DNA of 64,000 nucleotides from Oscillibacter sp. MSJ-31 (GCF_018918025.1 NZ_JAHLPT010000012.1:1-64000), one strand, 5' to 3'; counted from the first letter of the stretch, positions 1 through 7,028 are shown. Translations and numbers: made by a program. Notes: generated by a model not told the origin, from the letters alone.

Positions 1-529
1 TTGAATGTGATGTGCTCTTTATTTCGTTTCTTTCGTCTTTTTTAAATTGCATAAAACCTCCTATTGCTCTGGTAATGCGGTCGCCAAACCTTTACCAGTA
101 TACCGCAATAGGAGGTTTTACTCATGCTAAAGCTATTTTTCTTCCCCCAGTAGAACTGGGGGGTTATTTCCACGCCTTAAGGCACCAAAAATAGGCCGGA
201 GCATCCTAAAAATGCTCCGGCCGGTTGACGGATTAAGTTGTGAAATGAAAAAGGGCGCCTATTTGATGGCTTCGACGAAACCAACAAACAGACGCCTGAA
301 AGATCATATGAAATTTTGAGGAAAAATCGCTCTATTCTGCACCCGCAAAAAGGGCGCTTCTCAGGATTTTACCTTTGAATCTGTGAAAGGGGGAGTTCGA
401 ATCTCCCCAGTTACCAAAATAACGCGAAAATATCTTTTTTCTGAGTGCGGAATTTGAAAGAAAAAAGGCGGCAGCCCTTTGGTATTCTAAGCGTTGCGCT
501 TAAAATATCCGAATTGTTGCCACCTTCTA
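1..529. other. Palindrome-rich non-coding region
   Basis: I see no credible gene here. The stretch holds three strong palindromes: the nested one at 52-120, CCCCCAG/CTGGGGG at 144-162, and a perfect 11-bp stem at 194-222 (GGCCGGAGCAT and its complement). A segment at 384-412 looks like a tRNA T-arm, with TTCGAAT in the loop and GGGGAG/CTCCCC in the stem, but no matching 5' half is found. Short reading frames in the region have no recognisable product. It is most likely the flank or debris of mobile DNA. Confidence 0.5.
52..120. repeat. Nested inverted repeat
   Basis: A perfect 16-bp inverted repeat (52-67 with 105-120, TAAAACCTCCTATTGC and its complement) encloses a second perfect 7-bp repeat (CTGGTAA 69-75, TTACCAG 92-98). 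An alternative pairing of GCGGT (77-81) with ACCGC (102-106) is also possible. It is followed by a CCCCCAG/CTGGGGG hairpin at 144-162. Such paired hairpins occur at ends of small transposons or MITEs, but no transposase is adjacent, so the origin is open. Confidence 0.6.
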
Positions 530-573
530 GTATGCCCGACTGGATTCGAACCAGCGGCCTTTGGAGTCGGAGT
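530..573 (-). repeat. 3' fragment of tRNA-Arg(CCG), attachment-site copy
   Basis: These 44 bases are identical to 4161-4204, the 3' half of the intact tRNA-Arg(CCG) gene, in the same orientation. Homology stops abruptly in the anticodon arm. The encoded CCA of the intact gene is not kept here. A direct repeat of a tRNA 3' half is the standard footprint of a tyrosine-recombinase element that integrated into a tRNA gene. The full gene stays at one end and a 3' fragment marks the other. Confidence 0.85.
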
Positions 574-650
574 TATCAGGCCGTCAAGCCGGAAAGCCCT
601 GCGGCGCAAGGGCTTGGTTGAGATTGCACAAATTTTCGGCATTTTGAAGA

Positions 651-693
651 AAAACCTCGGACGCCTTGCAGCGCAGGGCGTCCGAGGTTTTTT
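651..693. terminator. Intrinsic terminator hairpin
   Basis: AAAACCTCGGACGCC (651-665) pairs with its complement at 677-691, followed by a run of T on the plus strand and preceded by A on the other side, so it could act in both directions. It lies past the 3' end of the minus-strand gene at 732-983. Confidence 0.75.
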
Positions 694-731
694 GCGGTAA
701 TAGTCAAATAGTAGTCTGAGCGGGTCGCAGG

Positions 732-983
732 TCACGCAGCTCGATTCAACTGAGCAACCTTATCGATGAACTCTTTCATGTCTTCGATATAGGTGTATGG
801 CGCATATTCAGAATAAATCTCGGGAGAGTCCAGAATAACAATTTGAACTCCATCCGCTCTCAATGCCTCCAGTGTTCCGGGTAGGCAGCGGGCCTCGTTG
901 GGCGTCTTGCAGCAGTAGGCAAGACAGCCCCGCTGATCAAAGATTTTTGCAACGATGTATATTTTTTTATCGCCCATTGTCAT
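732..983 (-). CDS. Small conserved protein, DUF6718-like
   Basis: This codes for about 83 residues and overlaps the 3' end of the RelA/SpoT-like gene: the start (ATG at 983, or ATG at 977) lies inside that gene's last codons, so the two are translationally coupled. The protein begins with a short beta strand (KKIYIVAKIFD), has a GCLAYCCKT segment, then a conserved-looking VILDSPEIYSEYAPY stretch near residue 60. This pattern is reminiscent of the DUF6718 family of small proteins from Firmicute mobile elements; I recognise it by eye only. No catalytic motif, membrane segment or signal peptide is visible. Function is unknown. Its position suggests it works with or accompanies the RelA/SpoT-like gene. 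A longer frame reading back to 1136 only reads through the neighbouring gene in another frame. Confidence 0.6.
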   Translation of the reverse strand: MTMGDKKIYIVAKIFDQRGCLAYCCKTPNEARCLPGTLEALRADGVQIVILDSPEIYSEYAPYTYIEDMKEFIDKVAQLNRAA

Positions 984-1527
984 ACTCCTCCAGTTCCTGC
1001 AATCTCTTTTGGAAGTCCTGCTCGGTTTTGAGTATATTGGCAGTATACTCCTGATAAAGCTTTTTCCCGATTTCCGGACTTTTGTACTTGTAGACATACT
1101 GGTGGCTCCAGAGGTTAAAGTGGTAATCCTTTCCACACCACAGCTGCACTTCTATTGGGTATGCTAAACTATCTCTCTGATAATAAAGGTGAATCGCACG
1201 ATAACCATCATCTACCTGTTTTCCGTTCCGCAAATCAACGACTCTAAAATAGTCTGGGAAGTCGTTAGGATACTCGTCGAAGCGAAGCCGGAATCCAAGC
1301 ACATCATTAAAGCACTGCTTAAAGCCGCCGTGGTTAGCGAGCGTCTTTTCATATTTCCGCATGATGGAGTCATCGCTTTTGAAGCGGGAACCTATTAAAT
1401 TCTCCTGAACCAGTGTATCAATATACCCTGCTCTGTACTTCGCTATATCATCAAGGATCGTATTGGTGTTGCACTTAATGATATCTGCTTCAAACTTCGC
1501 CCAAGCGTTGAACGATAAGACAACAAA
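967..1527 (-). pseudogene. RelA/SpoT-domain protein, 5' end damaged
   Basis: The translated frame contains a RelA/SpoT-type nucleotidyltransferase core: ENLIGSRFKSDDSIMRKYEK, then VLGFRLRFDEYP, DDGYRAIHLYY and PIEVQLW, the usual order in small (p)ppGpp-synthetase-like domains. The frame is open from 1527 to 967. It has no ATG, GTG or TTG start ahead of the conserved part, and a TGA stops it at 1528-1530. The only start with a gene-like context is the ATG at 1557-1559, which overlaps the stop of the upstream MNT gene by ATGA, but that frame (MNLFIPKDILDLL...) ends at codon 39. A frameshift near 1500, or a fusion of two genes, would explain both. Translation could restart at ATG 1362, which would drop part of the fold. 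I therefore read it as a broken or rearranged gene whose product is probably inactive. Confidence 0.65.
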
Positions 1528-1555
1528 TCAAGAATATCTTTTGGAATAAATAAAT

Positions 1556-1855
1556 TCATCGTTCGTAGAGTACAACTCCCTTTCGGTTCAATTTGTTGGC
1601 AAAGCTCTGGCTATCCGCTACACTGTGTTCCCATTCTTCCGGCGTATACAGAAGGAAGTCAATCGGCGTATCAGATTCCGTATCACAATATAAATCCGTC
1701 AATAATGACCGTTTGTCCTTTGTCGATGCTATGACACAAAAATCAATATCACTTTTTGCAGTCGCAGTTCCTTTCGCCTGCGAACCGAATAGTAGAATCT
1801 TCTCTGGAGCGCAGAGTCGAATGACTTGTTCTCGAATTGCATTTAGCTTTTCCAC
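1556..1855 (-). CDS. MNT-type minimal nucleotidyltransferase
   Basis: A 99-residue protein with the polymerase-beta-type nucleotidyltransferase signature GSQAKGTATAKSDID (residues about 25-39): the GS pair and the first Asp-x-Asp are intact. This is the size of MNT antitoxins and of similar small NTases, which normally sit just upstream of a HEPN-domain partner and modify it with nucleotides. Here the downstream partner overlaps by four bases (ATGA at 1556-1559) but is not a HEPN gene. It is a damaged RelA/SpoT-domain frame, which suggests that the original partner was replaced or deleted. The gene is AT-rich compared with the surrounding chromosome and lies inside the tRNA-Arg repeats, so it probably arrived by transfer. 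Antitoxin activity is inference; the NTase family call is firm. Confidence 0.8.
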   Translation of the reverse strand: MEKLNAIREQVIRLCAPEKILLFGSQAKGTATAKSDIDFCVIASTKDKRSLLTDLYCDTESDTPIDFLLYTPEEWEHSVADSQSFANKLNRKGVVLYER

Positions 1856-1911
1856 TATATCGCCCCCATAGCAAATTCTTTATTTGCAGTATAAAGTATA
1901 ACATGAGGCCC

Positions 1912-2109
1912 TTAAAAATAAAAGTGATTTTTATGGCAGTTTCTATCACAAACCCGCCTGATTAAATTCAGGCCGGTTTGGTGCCAGTTGACATATTCGC
2001 TCACATCGGCTTTGTCGTTATACTGCTTGCGGACTCGGACAAACACAGAGCCGTCACTCTGTTCGGTTTCCTCGGTAATCTGGTACCGGGTGCGGCCTCT
2101 GTCCATCAT
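1912..2109 (-). pseudogene. Possible fragment of a mobile-element gene
   Basis: A 65-codon frame whose first 40 residues (RTRYQITEETEQSDGS, then VRVRKQYNDKADVSEYV) look protein-like, whereas the rest is basic and Cys/His-rich and looks like random read-out. No start-site context is evident. It may be a truncated piece of an element-encoded protein. I do not recognise the family. Confidence 0.2.
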
Positions 2110-2145
2110 AAGTCACAGGTTTATGCTTTTTCCTTTTTCCCGCGC

Positions 2146-2182
2146 ATCTGCCGCCGGTCCAATGAACGGACCGGCGGCAGAT
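2146..2182. repeat. Perfect 15-bp inverted repeat after anti-sigma gene
   Basis: ATCTGCCGCCGGTCC (2146-2160) pairs with 2168-2182 around a 7-nt loop, just past the stop of the anti-sigma gene. There is no T run on the minus strand, so it is a strong RNA hairpin and possible 3' barrier rather than a classical intrinsic terminator. Confidence 0.6.
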
Positions 2183-2190
2183 ACACAAGA

Positions 2191-3417
2191 TCAATCGTCC
2201 AACTCCGCCTCATGCTTGAGGATCGCACCGGAGGCTGCGTCGATCTCGTAGTCATATTCCATATTGCCGGATTTGAACTCGATTTCGTAGACGAGCTTTC
2301 CGTCCTCATCATCCAGCTCAATGTCCATGTCATACGCCTGATTTTCACTCACGCCCGCATGGTTCAGGGCGATGGACTTCGCCTTGGCGTAGCCGATATC
2401 CTGCACCGCTTTGGACGGCGTAGGCTTTTGACCAGAGGGCTTCGTCGTTTCACTCGATATGGAAACGGCGGCCAATAAATCTTTCTGCCCGCTGAGCACC
2501 TTCCCTGTGTAGGCATCCACCAAATACTCGAACTCGCCCCATGCCGTGTGCAGCTCCACCTCATAGTGCGCGGGGAACTCGTCAAGCTCGGGATCGACCT
2601 CTGCCGTAACGGAATCCAGCTCCGTTGTTCCGGCATACTGCTCCGCAGCATAGGCGGCGGCAGCTTTGCCGATCGGCATGGCGGGCGCGCCCGCCTCGGC
2701 GAGGTCCTTGAGCTCCTCGACCGAGAGCTTCGCCAGCGCGTCAAACTTCAGCGTTGCGTTGAGTGCAAGCACACGGTTCACCAGCGCCGCCTTTCCGGTC
2801 GAAATGCTGTTTTCCCGCGCCTGCTGCGTAAGTCCCGCGTCCTGCGTCAGCGTCTGCGTCAGGACGGACGCCCTCGATTCGCTCGTCTGCAAAACACCGT
2901 CTACGGTGCTCGTCAATTCACGCTGGAGCTTTTCCGCACGGGCGGTATCCTTGTCCTCCACCGAGATCATGATGGCGGAGGAAATGCTGTTGAGATATCC
3001 GTTCCGCACAAGGCTGCCTACGATGGCATTTACTGCCACATCGAGCTTCGCACCCTTGAGGTCCGCGCCGTTGCCCATATCCGCAAGGATGGCCTTCGCG
3101 TCCTCGTTGAGCGGCGTGCAGACAAGCACCTTTTCGCTCCGATTCACCTTCAGCTCGATGCTCGGGTTCACGTCCAGCGACACCACGGAGGCTACCGCGT
3201 TCGCCCGCTGGTAGAACAGCCCTCCGCCGCCGAGCAGCATCACCGCAAGGCAGGCGGCAATGAGCGATGTCCATTTTCTCTTCGTCGTTTTCTTTGTCGT
3301 CATGGGAATGACCGTTCCTTTCCGCTCTTCACAGCGGGAGAGAACGCCGTTCACATCGTTCGGCGCGGTCTTTTCGACCGCCGCGGCCAGACGCTGCTCC
3401 ATTTTTTCGTTGGTCAT
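2191..3417 (-). CDS. RsgI-like membrane anti-sigma factor with PepSY domains
   Basis: A 408-residue protein. Residues 1-45 are a cytoplasmic segment, 48-68 a single hydrophobic membrane segment, followed directly by SVVSLDVNPSIELKVN, the signature of the RsgI-type region next to the membrane in clostridial anti-sigma factors. The extracytoplasmic part has a long helical region (about 140-240) and two PepSY-like modules near 245-305 and 345-402 (for instance the FEYLVDAYTGKVLS and YDYEIDAASGAILKHE strands). Its ATG overlaps the stop of the sigma gene by four bases, so the two are coupled, and the N-terminal segment is expected to hold the sigma factor. RsgI proteins of cellulolytic clostridia sense sugars through a C-terminal binding module. 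Here PepSY repeats take that place, so the signal is probably different (a protease or an envelope state). That last point is inference. Confidence 0.85.
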   Translation of the reverse strand: MTNEKMEQRLAAAVEKTAPNDVNGVLSRCEERKGTVIPMTTKKTTKRKWTSLIAACLAVMLLGGGGLFYQRANAVASVVSLDVNPSIELKVNRSEKVLVCTPLNEDAKAILADMGNGADLKGAKLDVAVNAIVGSLVRNGYLNSISSAIMISVEDKDTARAEKLQRELTSTVDGVLQTSESRASVLTQTLTQDAGLTQQARENSISTGKAALVNRVLALNATLKFDALAKLSVEELKDLAEAGAPAMPIGKAAAAYAAEQYAGTTELDSVTAEVDPELDEFPAHYEVELHTAWGEFEYLVDAYTGKVLSGQKDLLAAVSISSETTKPSGQKPTPSKAVQDIGYAKAKSIALNHAGVSENQAYDMDIELDDEDGKLVYEIEFKSGNMEYDYEIDAASGAILKHEAELDD

Positions 3418-3989
3418 TTGGCGTTGTCTCCTTCCAGATAAGCTCGCATTTTTTTCAATGCTCTGTGATATTTCGACAGGACGGTCGGAAGCGGCAGCTC
3501 CAGCAGCGCCGCGATCTCCCGGTGCTTCATGCCCGTGACCGCGTGAAGCAGCACGATGCGACGCTCCTCGTCCGCAAGGCTTGCCAGCGCTTGCTGCAAA
3601 AGGGTGCGCTCATCGGCGTCCAGTCCACACTCCTGCGCGGGAATGGCGTCCCATTCCTCCTCGCTGAGCGCGGCATGACGCTCCTCGCGCCGCAGGCGCA
3701 TCAGGCACAGATTGCGGCAGACCGCCAGCAGCCAGCCCATCGGCGAACCGGTTGGGCGGTACTGCTCCGCGCAGTCCCACACCTGTACATAGACGTCCTG
3801 CGTAAGGTCCTGCGCGTCATGCGCATTTTTGAGGTAGGAAAGCGCGAGACCGTACACCGCCGAGCGCGTGCGTTGATACAGCTCCGCGAGGGCTTCACGC
3901 TCACCGCCGGCAACGCGGAGGATCAACTGCTGCAGCTCGTGCCGATCCTCTGCCGGGGCGTATTCGGTTGTCATCAGCAAGCTGAGCAT
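3414..3989 (-). CDS. ECF-type RNA polymerase sigma factor
   Basis: About 191 residues with a sigma-70 region 2 (LYQRTRSAVYGLALSYLKNAHDAQDLTQDVYVQVW in outline, about 30-70) and a region 4 helix-turn-helix near the C-terminus (VTGMKHREIAALLELPLPTV). I start it at the ATG 3987-3989 because AGGAGA lies about ten bases upstream. An in-frame GTG at 4022 has no ribosome-binding site. It is the first gene of a two-gene unit with the RsgI-like anti-sigma factor, whose start overlaps its stop. The pair is expected to control its own promoter and some envelope or surface genes. The targets cannot be read from this window. Confidence 0.9.
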   Translation of the reverse strand: MLSLLMTTEYAPAEDRHELQQLILRVAGGEREALAELYQRTRSAVYGLALSYLKNAHDAQDLTQDVYVQVWDCAEQYRPTGSPMGWLLAVCRNLCLMRLRREERHAALSEEEWDAIPAQECGLDADERTLLQQALASLADEERRIVLLHAVTGMKHREIAALLELPLPTVLSKYHRALKKMRAYLEGDNAK

Positions 3990-4120
3990 AGGCTTCCGTC
4001 TCCTGTCATCCATGTAATGCACGGAAAGGATAATTTATTGCAGGGCAATTTAAATTTTTTAAAGAAGAATGCAATGGGGCTAGGCAAAGAAGTTCGTCCC
4101 CTTTTTACTGCGGAAACAGC

Positions 4121-4159
4121 AAAAAGAAAAGCCTACCGCAAGCAAGAACGGCAGGCTTT
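4121..4159 (-). terminator. Terminator after tRNA-Arg(CCG)
   Basis: AAAGCCTACCG and CGGCAGGCTTT (one mismatch) flank a short loop directly after the tRNA 3' end on the minus strand and are followed there by TTTTCTTTTT. This is a typical tRNA terminator. Confidence 0.7.
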
Positions 4160-4235
4160 GGTATGCCCGACTGGATTCGAACCAGCGGCCTTTGGAGTCG
4201 GAGTCCAACGCTCTATCCAACTGAGCTACGGGCAC
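4159..4235 (-). tRNA. tRNA-Arg (anticodon CCG)
   Basis: The minus strand folds as a complete cloverleaf: a 7-bp acceptor (GTGCCCG with CGGGCAT, one G-T pair), D-arm GCTC...GAGC, anticodon stem TTGGA/TCCAA with loop CTCCGAC (anticodon CCG), T-loop TTCGAAT, discriminator A and an encoded CCA. The 3' 44 bases are duplicated at 530-573, marking the gene as an integration site. Confidence 0.97.
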
Positions 4236-4307
4236 ATATTTCCTTCAACGCTCCATAGTATAGCAAACTTCTACGAAACTGTAAAGCAAAATTTGGTAGA
4301 AAAAAGA

Positions 4308-4348
4308 TCGTTAAAAAAATTGACAACTTTTCTTTCATCCTCTACAAT
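4308..4348 (+). promoter_or_regulatory. rex promoter with possible Rex self-operator
   Basis: TTGACA (4320-4325) and TACAAT (4343-4348) are separated by 17 bp, a near-consensus housekeeping promoter. Overlapping the -35 is TCGTTAA-AAAAA-TTGACAA (about 4308-4326). Each arm is one base from the Rex half site TTGTTAA/TTAACAA, though the spacer is five instead of four. Self-repression by Rex is therefore plausible but not certain. Confidence 0.7.
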
Positions 4349-4384
4349 AGAGACAATCTATAAATTTGAAAAAAGAGACAGAGC

Positions 4385-5032
4385 ATGAAAAAAGAGAAGA
4401 TCTCCGACGCCGTGATCCGGCGTCTTCCCCGCTACTATCGCTACCTCGACGAGCTACACGCCAAGGGCATCGTGCGCATCTCCTCCGGCTCGCTCGGCAA
4501 GCGTATGGGCATCACCGCCTCACAGATCCGGCAGGATCTGAGCTGCTTCGGCGAATTCGGTCAGCAGGGCTACGGCTACAACATCATGGAGCTGCGCGCC
4601 GAGATCGGCCACATCCTCGGCGTGGATGACAAGCGCCGCCTCATCGTCGTCGGCGCGGGCCACCTCGGTCACGCGCTGCTGCAGAACTTTGACTTCGACC
4701 AGGGCGGCTTCCTCTTCGACACCGCCTTCGACGTTTCCCCCGCCGTCATCGGCACCACGGTGAACGGCGTCACCATTCGCGGGATGGACGAGCTGGACGC
4801 CTACTGCACCGCCAATCACCCCTCCGTCGCGGTGCTGACGGTGCCCAAATGCGTCGCACAGGAGGTCGCTGACCGCCTCATCGCCCTCGGTGTACAGGGC
4901 ATCTGGAACTTCACCAACGTCGAGCTCAGCGGCAACGTTTTCTTTGAAAACGTCCACTTTGCCGACAGTCTGCTCACGCTCAGCTACCGCATCACCAAGC
5001 ATTTTTCCCCCGGAGTAAAGGAGCCGAAATGA
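4385..5032 (+). CDS. rex: Redox-sensing transcriptional repressor Rex
   Basis: A 215-residue protein of standard Rex length. Residues 1-75 form the winged-helix DNA-binding domain (VIRRLPRYYRYLDEL, then SQIRQDLSCFGEFGQQGYGY). Residues 80-200 form the Rossmann domain with the dinucleotide motif VVGAGHLGHALL, and the C-terminal helix completes the domain swap of the dimer. Rex represses fermentation and NADH-consuming genes when NADH is low relative to NAD+ and leaves DNA as NADH rises. It is transcribed from a near-consensus promoter and its stop overlaps the start of the following SLH-protein gene (ATGA), so the two are in one unit. That pairing is unusual, because rex is more often followed by metabolic genes. 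Family assignment is very secure. Confidence 0.97.
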   Translation: MKKEKISDAVIRRLPRYYRYLDELHAKGIVRISSGSLGKRMGITASQIRQDLSCFGEFGQQGYGYNIMELRAEIGHILGVDDKRRLIVVGAGHLGHALLQNFDFDQGGFLFDTAFDVSPAVIGTTVNGVTIRGMDELDAYCTANHPSVAVLTVPKCVAQEVADRLIALGVQGIWNFTNVELSGNVFFENVHFADSLLTLSYRITKHFSPGVKEPK

Positions 5033-6159
5033 AAAAACGCACCTTCCTTCTCGCTCTCGTCCTGACCGCGCTCGTGTTTGTCGGCTACGCCGTCGCCGCG
5101 GGCGGCGACGCGAGCGATCCTCTCATCTCGCTGGACTTTCTGAACGGCACGTTCCGCCGACAGGCGGAGAAAAGGATCGACGAGGCCGTTACCAAGGCGG
5201 ATGCCGGCGCGCTCGACGACGCCAAGTCCCGCTGGAATGCCGCGGTCGCGGCGGCGGAGGCCGCTGTCGGCTCCGACTACGCCGCCGTCTTTACCGAAGC
5301 GCGCGTCAAGCAGGACGACATTCTCTCCGGCGTCACGGGCTTGCAGGTCATCCCTCTCGCCGGTGAGCTGACCGTTTCCTTTTCCGCCGGCACGGTCGTG
5401 GACGTGACCGACGGCAGAGAGCTTACGAGCGGCAGCGCCATTCCCATCAACCACCGCTGCCTCGTCGCCGAGGACACCACGGCGCTGTTCACCTGCACGT
5501 CCAAGACCGCCGTGCTCAGCTACTGCGGCAGCTATCACTTCGCCCTTTCCGACAAGCCGGACCGCAACGCGATGGCCGAGGCGCTCCAGTCGCTCTCCCT
5601 CTTCCGCGGCACGGGCAGCGGCATCGGCAGCGGCTATGAGCTGGAAAAGGCTCCCACCCGCGCCGAGGCGCTCGTCATGCTCATCCGTATGCTCGGTGAG
5701 GAAAAGGCCGCGCTGGCCTGTACGGTCTCCCATCCCTTCATCGATGTGCCGGATTGGTGCGCCCCCTACGTCGCCTACGCCTATGAAAGGGGCTACAGCA
5801 ACGGCGTGGGAACGGACAGCCTCGGCTATTCCTACTTCGGCACGCAGCAGACGGCCTCCGCCGTCATGTATGTGGAGTTCATGCTCCGCGCGCTCGGCTA
5901 CAGCTCCACCGCCACCACCAATATTTCCGATGCGCTCGACCGCGCCGTGGCCGCGGGCGTCCTGACTGCCGGCGAGCGCACAGCGCTCCGGTCCTCCGAC
6001 TTCCTACGCGCGGACGTCGCTTACCTCTCCTACTACGCGCTCTCCGTCCGCACAAGCGGCGGCGCCGCGCTGAGCCGGAAGCTCATCGACGCGGGTGTGT
6101 TCACCGATGCAGGCTACCGTGCCGCGCAGGCACTCGTCAAAACCGCGCGGATCGCCTGA
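5029..6159 (+). CDS. Secreted SLH-domain protein
   Basis: A 376-residue exported protein. Residues 1-23 are a clear signal peptide (MKKRTFLLALVLTALVFVGY, then AVAAGGDAS). The next 60 residues are helical and alanine-rich, followed by a beta-rich domain (about 95-180). From about residue 200 there are S-layer-homology-like modules (PTRAEALVMLIRMLGEE; HPFIDVPDWCAPYVAYAYERG), which normally bind pyruvylated secondary cell-wall polymer. Only parts of the usual three-module set match well and the last one is weak. The start overlaps the rex stop by four bases, so expression is probably linked to rex. It is likely anchored on the cell wall outside the membrane. The role of the N-terminal half is unknown. 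Confidence 0.85.
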   Translation: MKKRTFLLALVLTALVFVGYAVAAGGDASDPLISLDFLNGTFRRQAEKRIDEAVTKADAGALDDAKSRWNAAVAAAEAAVGSDYAAVFTEARVKQDDILSGVTGLQVIPLAGELTVSFSAGTVVDVTDGRELTSGSAIPINHRCLVAEDTTALFTCTSKTAVLSYCGSYHFALSDKPDRNAMAEALQSLSLFRGTGSGIGSGYELEKAPTRAEALVMLIRMLGEEKAALACTVSHPFIDVPDWCAPYVAYAYERGYSNGVGTDSLGYSYFGTQQTASAVMYVEFMLRALGYSSTATTNISDALDRAVAAGVLTAGERTALRSSDFLRADVAYLSYYALSVRTSGGAALSRKLIDAGVFTDAGYRAAQALVKTARIA

Positions 6160-6236
6160 CACTCTTTTGCACGAGGCGCATACTATGGATTGAGACCGCC
6201 ACGGCGGCGGCTCTATCTTCATGGGAGGTTGCTTTT

Positions 6237-6386
6237 ATGTGCAATAACGGTTTTGGCGGCGGCGGGTGCTGCTGGATCATCATTATCATTCTGCTCCTGA
6301 TCTGCTGCTGCGGCTGCGGCGGCGGGTGCGGCAACGGCTGTGGCTGCAACAATGGCTGCGGCTGCAACAACGGCTGCGGCTGCTGA
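6237..6386 (+). CDS. 49-aa Cys/Gly-rich membrane micropeptide
   Basis: An open frame of 49 codons beginning with MCNNGFGGGGCCW, then an isoleucine/leucine-rich stretch of nine residues followed by cysteines, then a tail built of Cys-Gly-Asn repeats (NGCGCN units). A good ribosome-binding site, GGGAGG, lies just ahead and an intrinsic terminator follows at 6409-6440, so it is a separate small transcription unit or the end of the rex operon. It has 15 cysteines in 49 residues. The glycine-rich head, short hydrophobic core and repeated Cys tail resemble small spore- or surface-associated peptides of Firmicutes (YjcZ-like in layout), but I cannot name a family. Metal binding or disulphide cross-linking is a guess from composition. 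Confidence 0.7.
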   Translation: MCNNGFGGGGCCWIIIIILLLICCCGCGGGCGNGCGCNNGCGCNNGCGC

Positions 6387-6408
6387 GCATCGACACAAGC
6401 TACACAAA

Positions 6409-6440
6409 GAGGACTGCGCGTGAGCGCAGTCCTCTTTTTT
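6409..6440 (+). terminator. Intrinsic terminator
   Basis: GAGGACTGCGC (6409-6419) pairs perfectly with 6424-6434 around a GTGA tetraloop, followed by six T. It closes the transcript of the 49-aa peptide and separates it from the convergent mntP. Confidence 0.92.
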
Positions 6441-6458
6441 ATCAATATTACAGTGATC

Positions 6459-7028
6459 TTATCCTAAAATGCCCAAATGCTCGAGCAAGATCTTCACGCC
6501 GATCAGGATAAGAATGATACCGCCGGTCAGCTCTGCGCGGCTCTTGTAGCGCGAGCCGAAGAGATTGCCGACCCAAACGCCCACGAGCGTGAGCACAAAG
6601 GTCGTGCAGCCGATGAGCGTGACGGCGGGCGCGATGCGCACGCCGAGGAAGGCGAACGAGACGCCGACGGCCAGCGCGTCGATGCTCGTGGCGACCGCCA
6701 GCGTGAAGAGCTCGCGATAGCGGATGCTCCCGCCGTGCTCGATCTCCTCTTCCTCTTGCTCACGGCTCTCGCGGATCATGCTGCTGCCGATGAAGGCGAG
6801 CAGCACAAAGGCGATCCAATGATCCCAGCGCTCGATGTAGCTCGCGAACCGGCTGCCGAGCAGATAGCCCATGAGCGGCATGAGCGCCTGAAAGCCGCCG
6901 AAGAACAACGCCAGCAGCAGCGCGTCGCGCTTGTTGATCCTCTCCATGCCGAGGCCCTTGCAGATGGCCACGGCAAAAGCGTCCATCGAAAGGCCGATGC
7001 CGATCAGGAACAGTTCAAAAAATCCCAC
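6459..7028 (-). CDS. mntP: Manganese efflux pump MntP
   Basis: About 189 residues and six hydrophobic segments, the size and layout of MntP (formerly YebN, PF02659). The family motifs are present: GLSMDAFAVAICKG in the first membrane segment and the internal repeat ATSIDALAVGVSFAF in the fourth, each with the conserved Asp. It exports Mn2+ across the cytoplasmic membrane. The start is placed at GTG 7026-7028 because GGAGG lies seven bases ahead. An ATG further upstream (7046) would put the ribosome-binding site inside the gene. The 5' leader contains a yybP-ykoY riboswitch, so expression should rise with intracellular manganese. A promoter (minus strand) lies at 7196-7225. Assignment is very secure because gene and riboswitch agree. 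Confidence 0.96.
   Translation of the reverse strand: MGFFELFLIGIGLSMDAFAVAICKGLGMERINKRDALLLALFFGGFQALMPLMGYLLGSRFASYIERWDHWIAFVLLAFIGSSMIRESREQEEEEIEHGGSIRYRELFTLAVATSIDALAVGVSFAFLGVRIAPAVTLIGCTTFVLTLVGVWVGNLFGSRYKSRAELTGGIILILIGVKILLEHLGILG

Larger units (their letters stand above)
530..4204. mobile_element. Candidate integrative-element remnant in tRNA-Arg(CCG)
   Basis: The segment is bounded by the 44-bp direct repeat of the tRNA-Arg(CCG) 3' half (530-573 and 4161-4204). Inside are an MNT nucleotidyltransferase, a damaged RelA/SpoT-domain gene, a small conserved protein, and a sigma/anti-sigma pair. No integrase is left. The AT-richer part (about 730-1950) looks foreign. The GC-rich sigma/anti-sigma genes could be resident genes caught between the repeats, so the true extent of the element is uncertain. 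Confidence 0.45.

Noticed and set aside
240-420. A possible tRNA or tmRNA (TTCGAAT T-arm at 384-412, GGCTTCGACG near 270)
   Set aside because: The T-stem would need six pairs, no 5' acceptor strand matching AGTTACC is found, and the tmRNA-like start and end are only about 165 bases apart with no tag frame.
530-573. A second tRNA-Arg gene
   Set aside because: Only the 3' 44 bases are present; the D-arm and 5' acceptor strand are missing, so it is an attachment-site fragment.
4308-4326. A perfect Rex operator at the rex promoter
   Set aside because: Each half site has one mismatch and the spacer is five instead of four, so I list it only as a possible self-operator.
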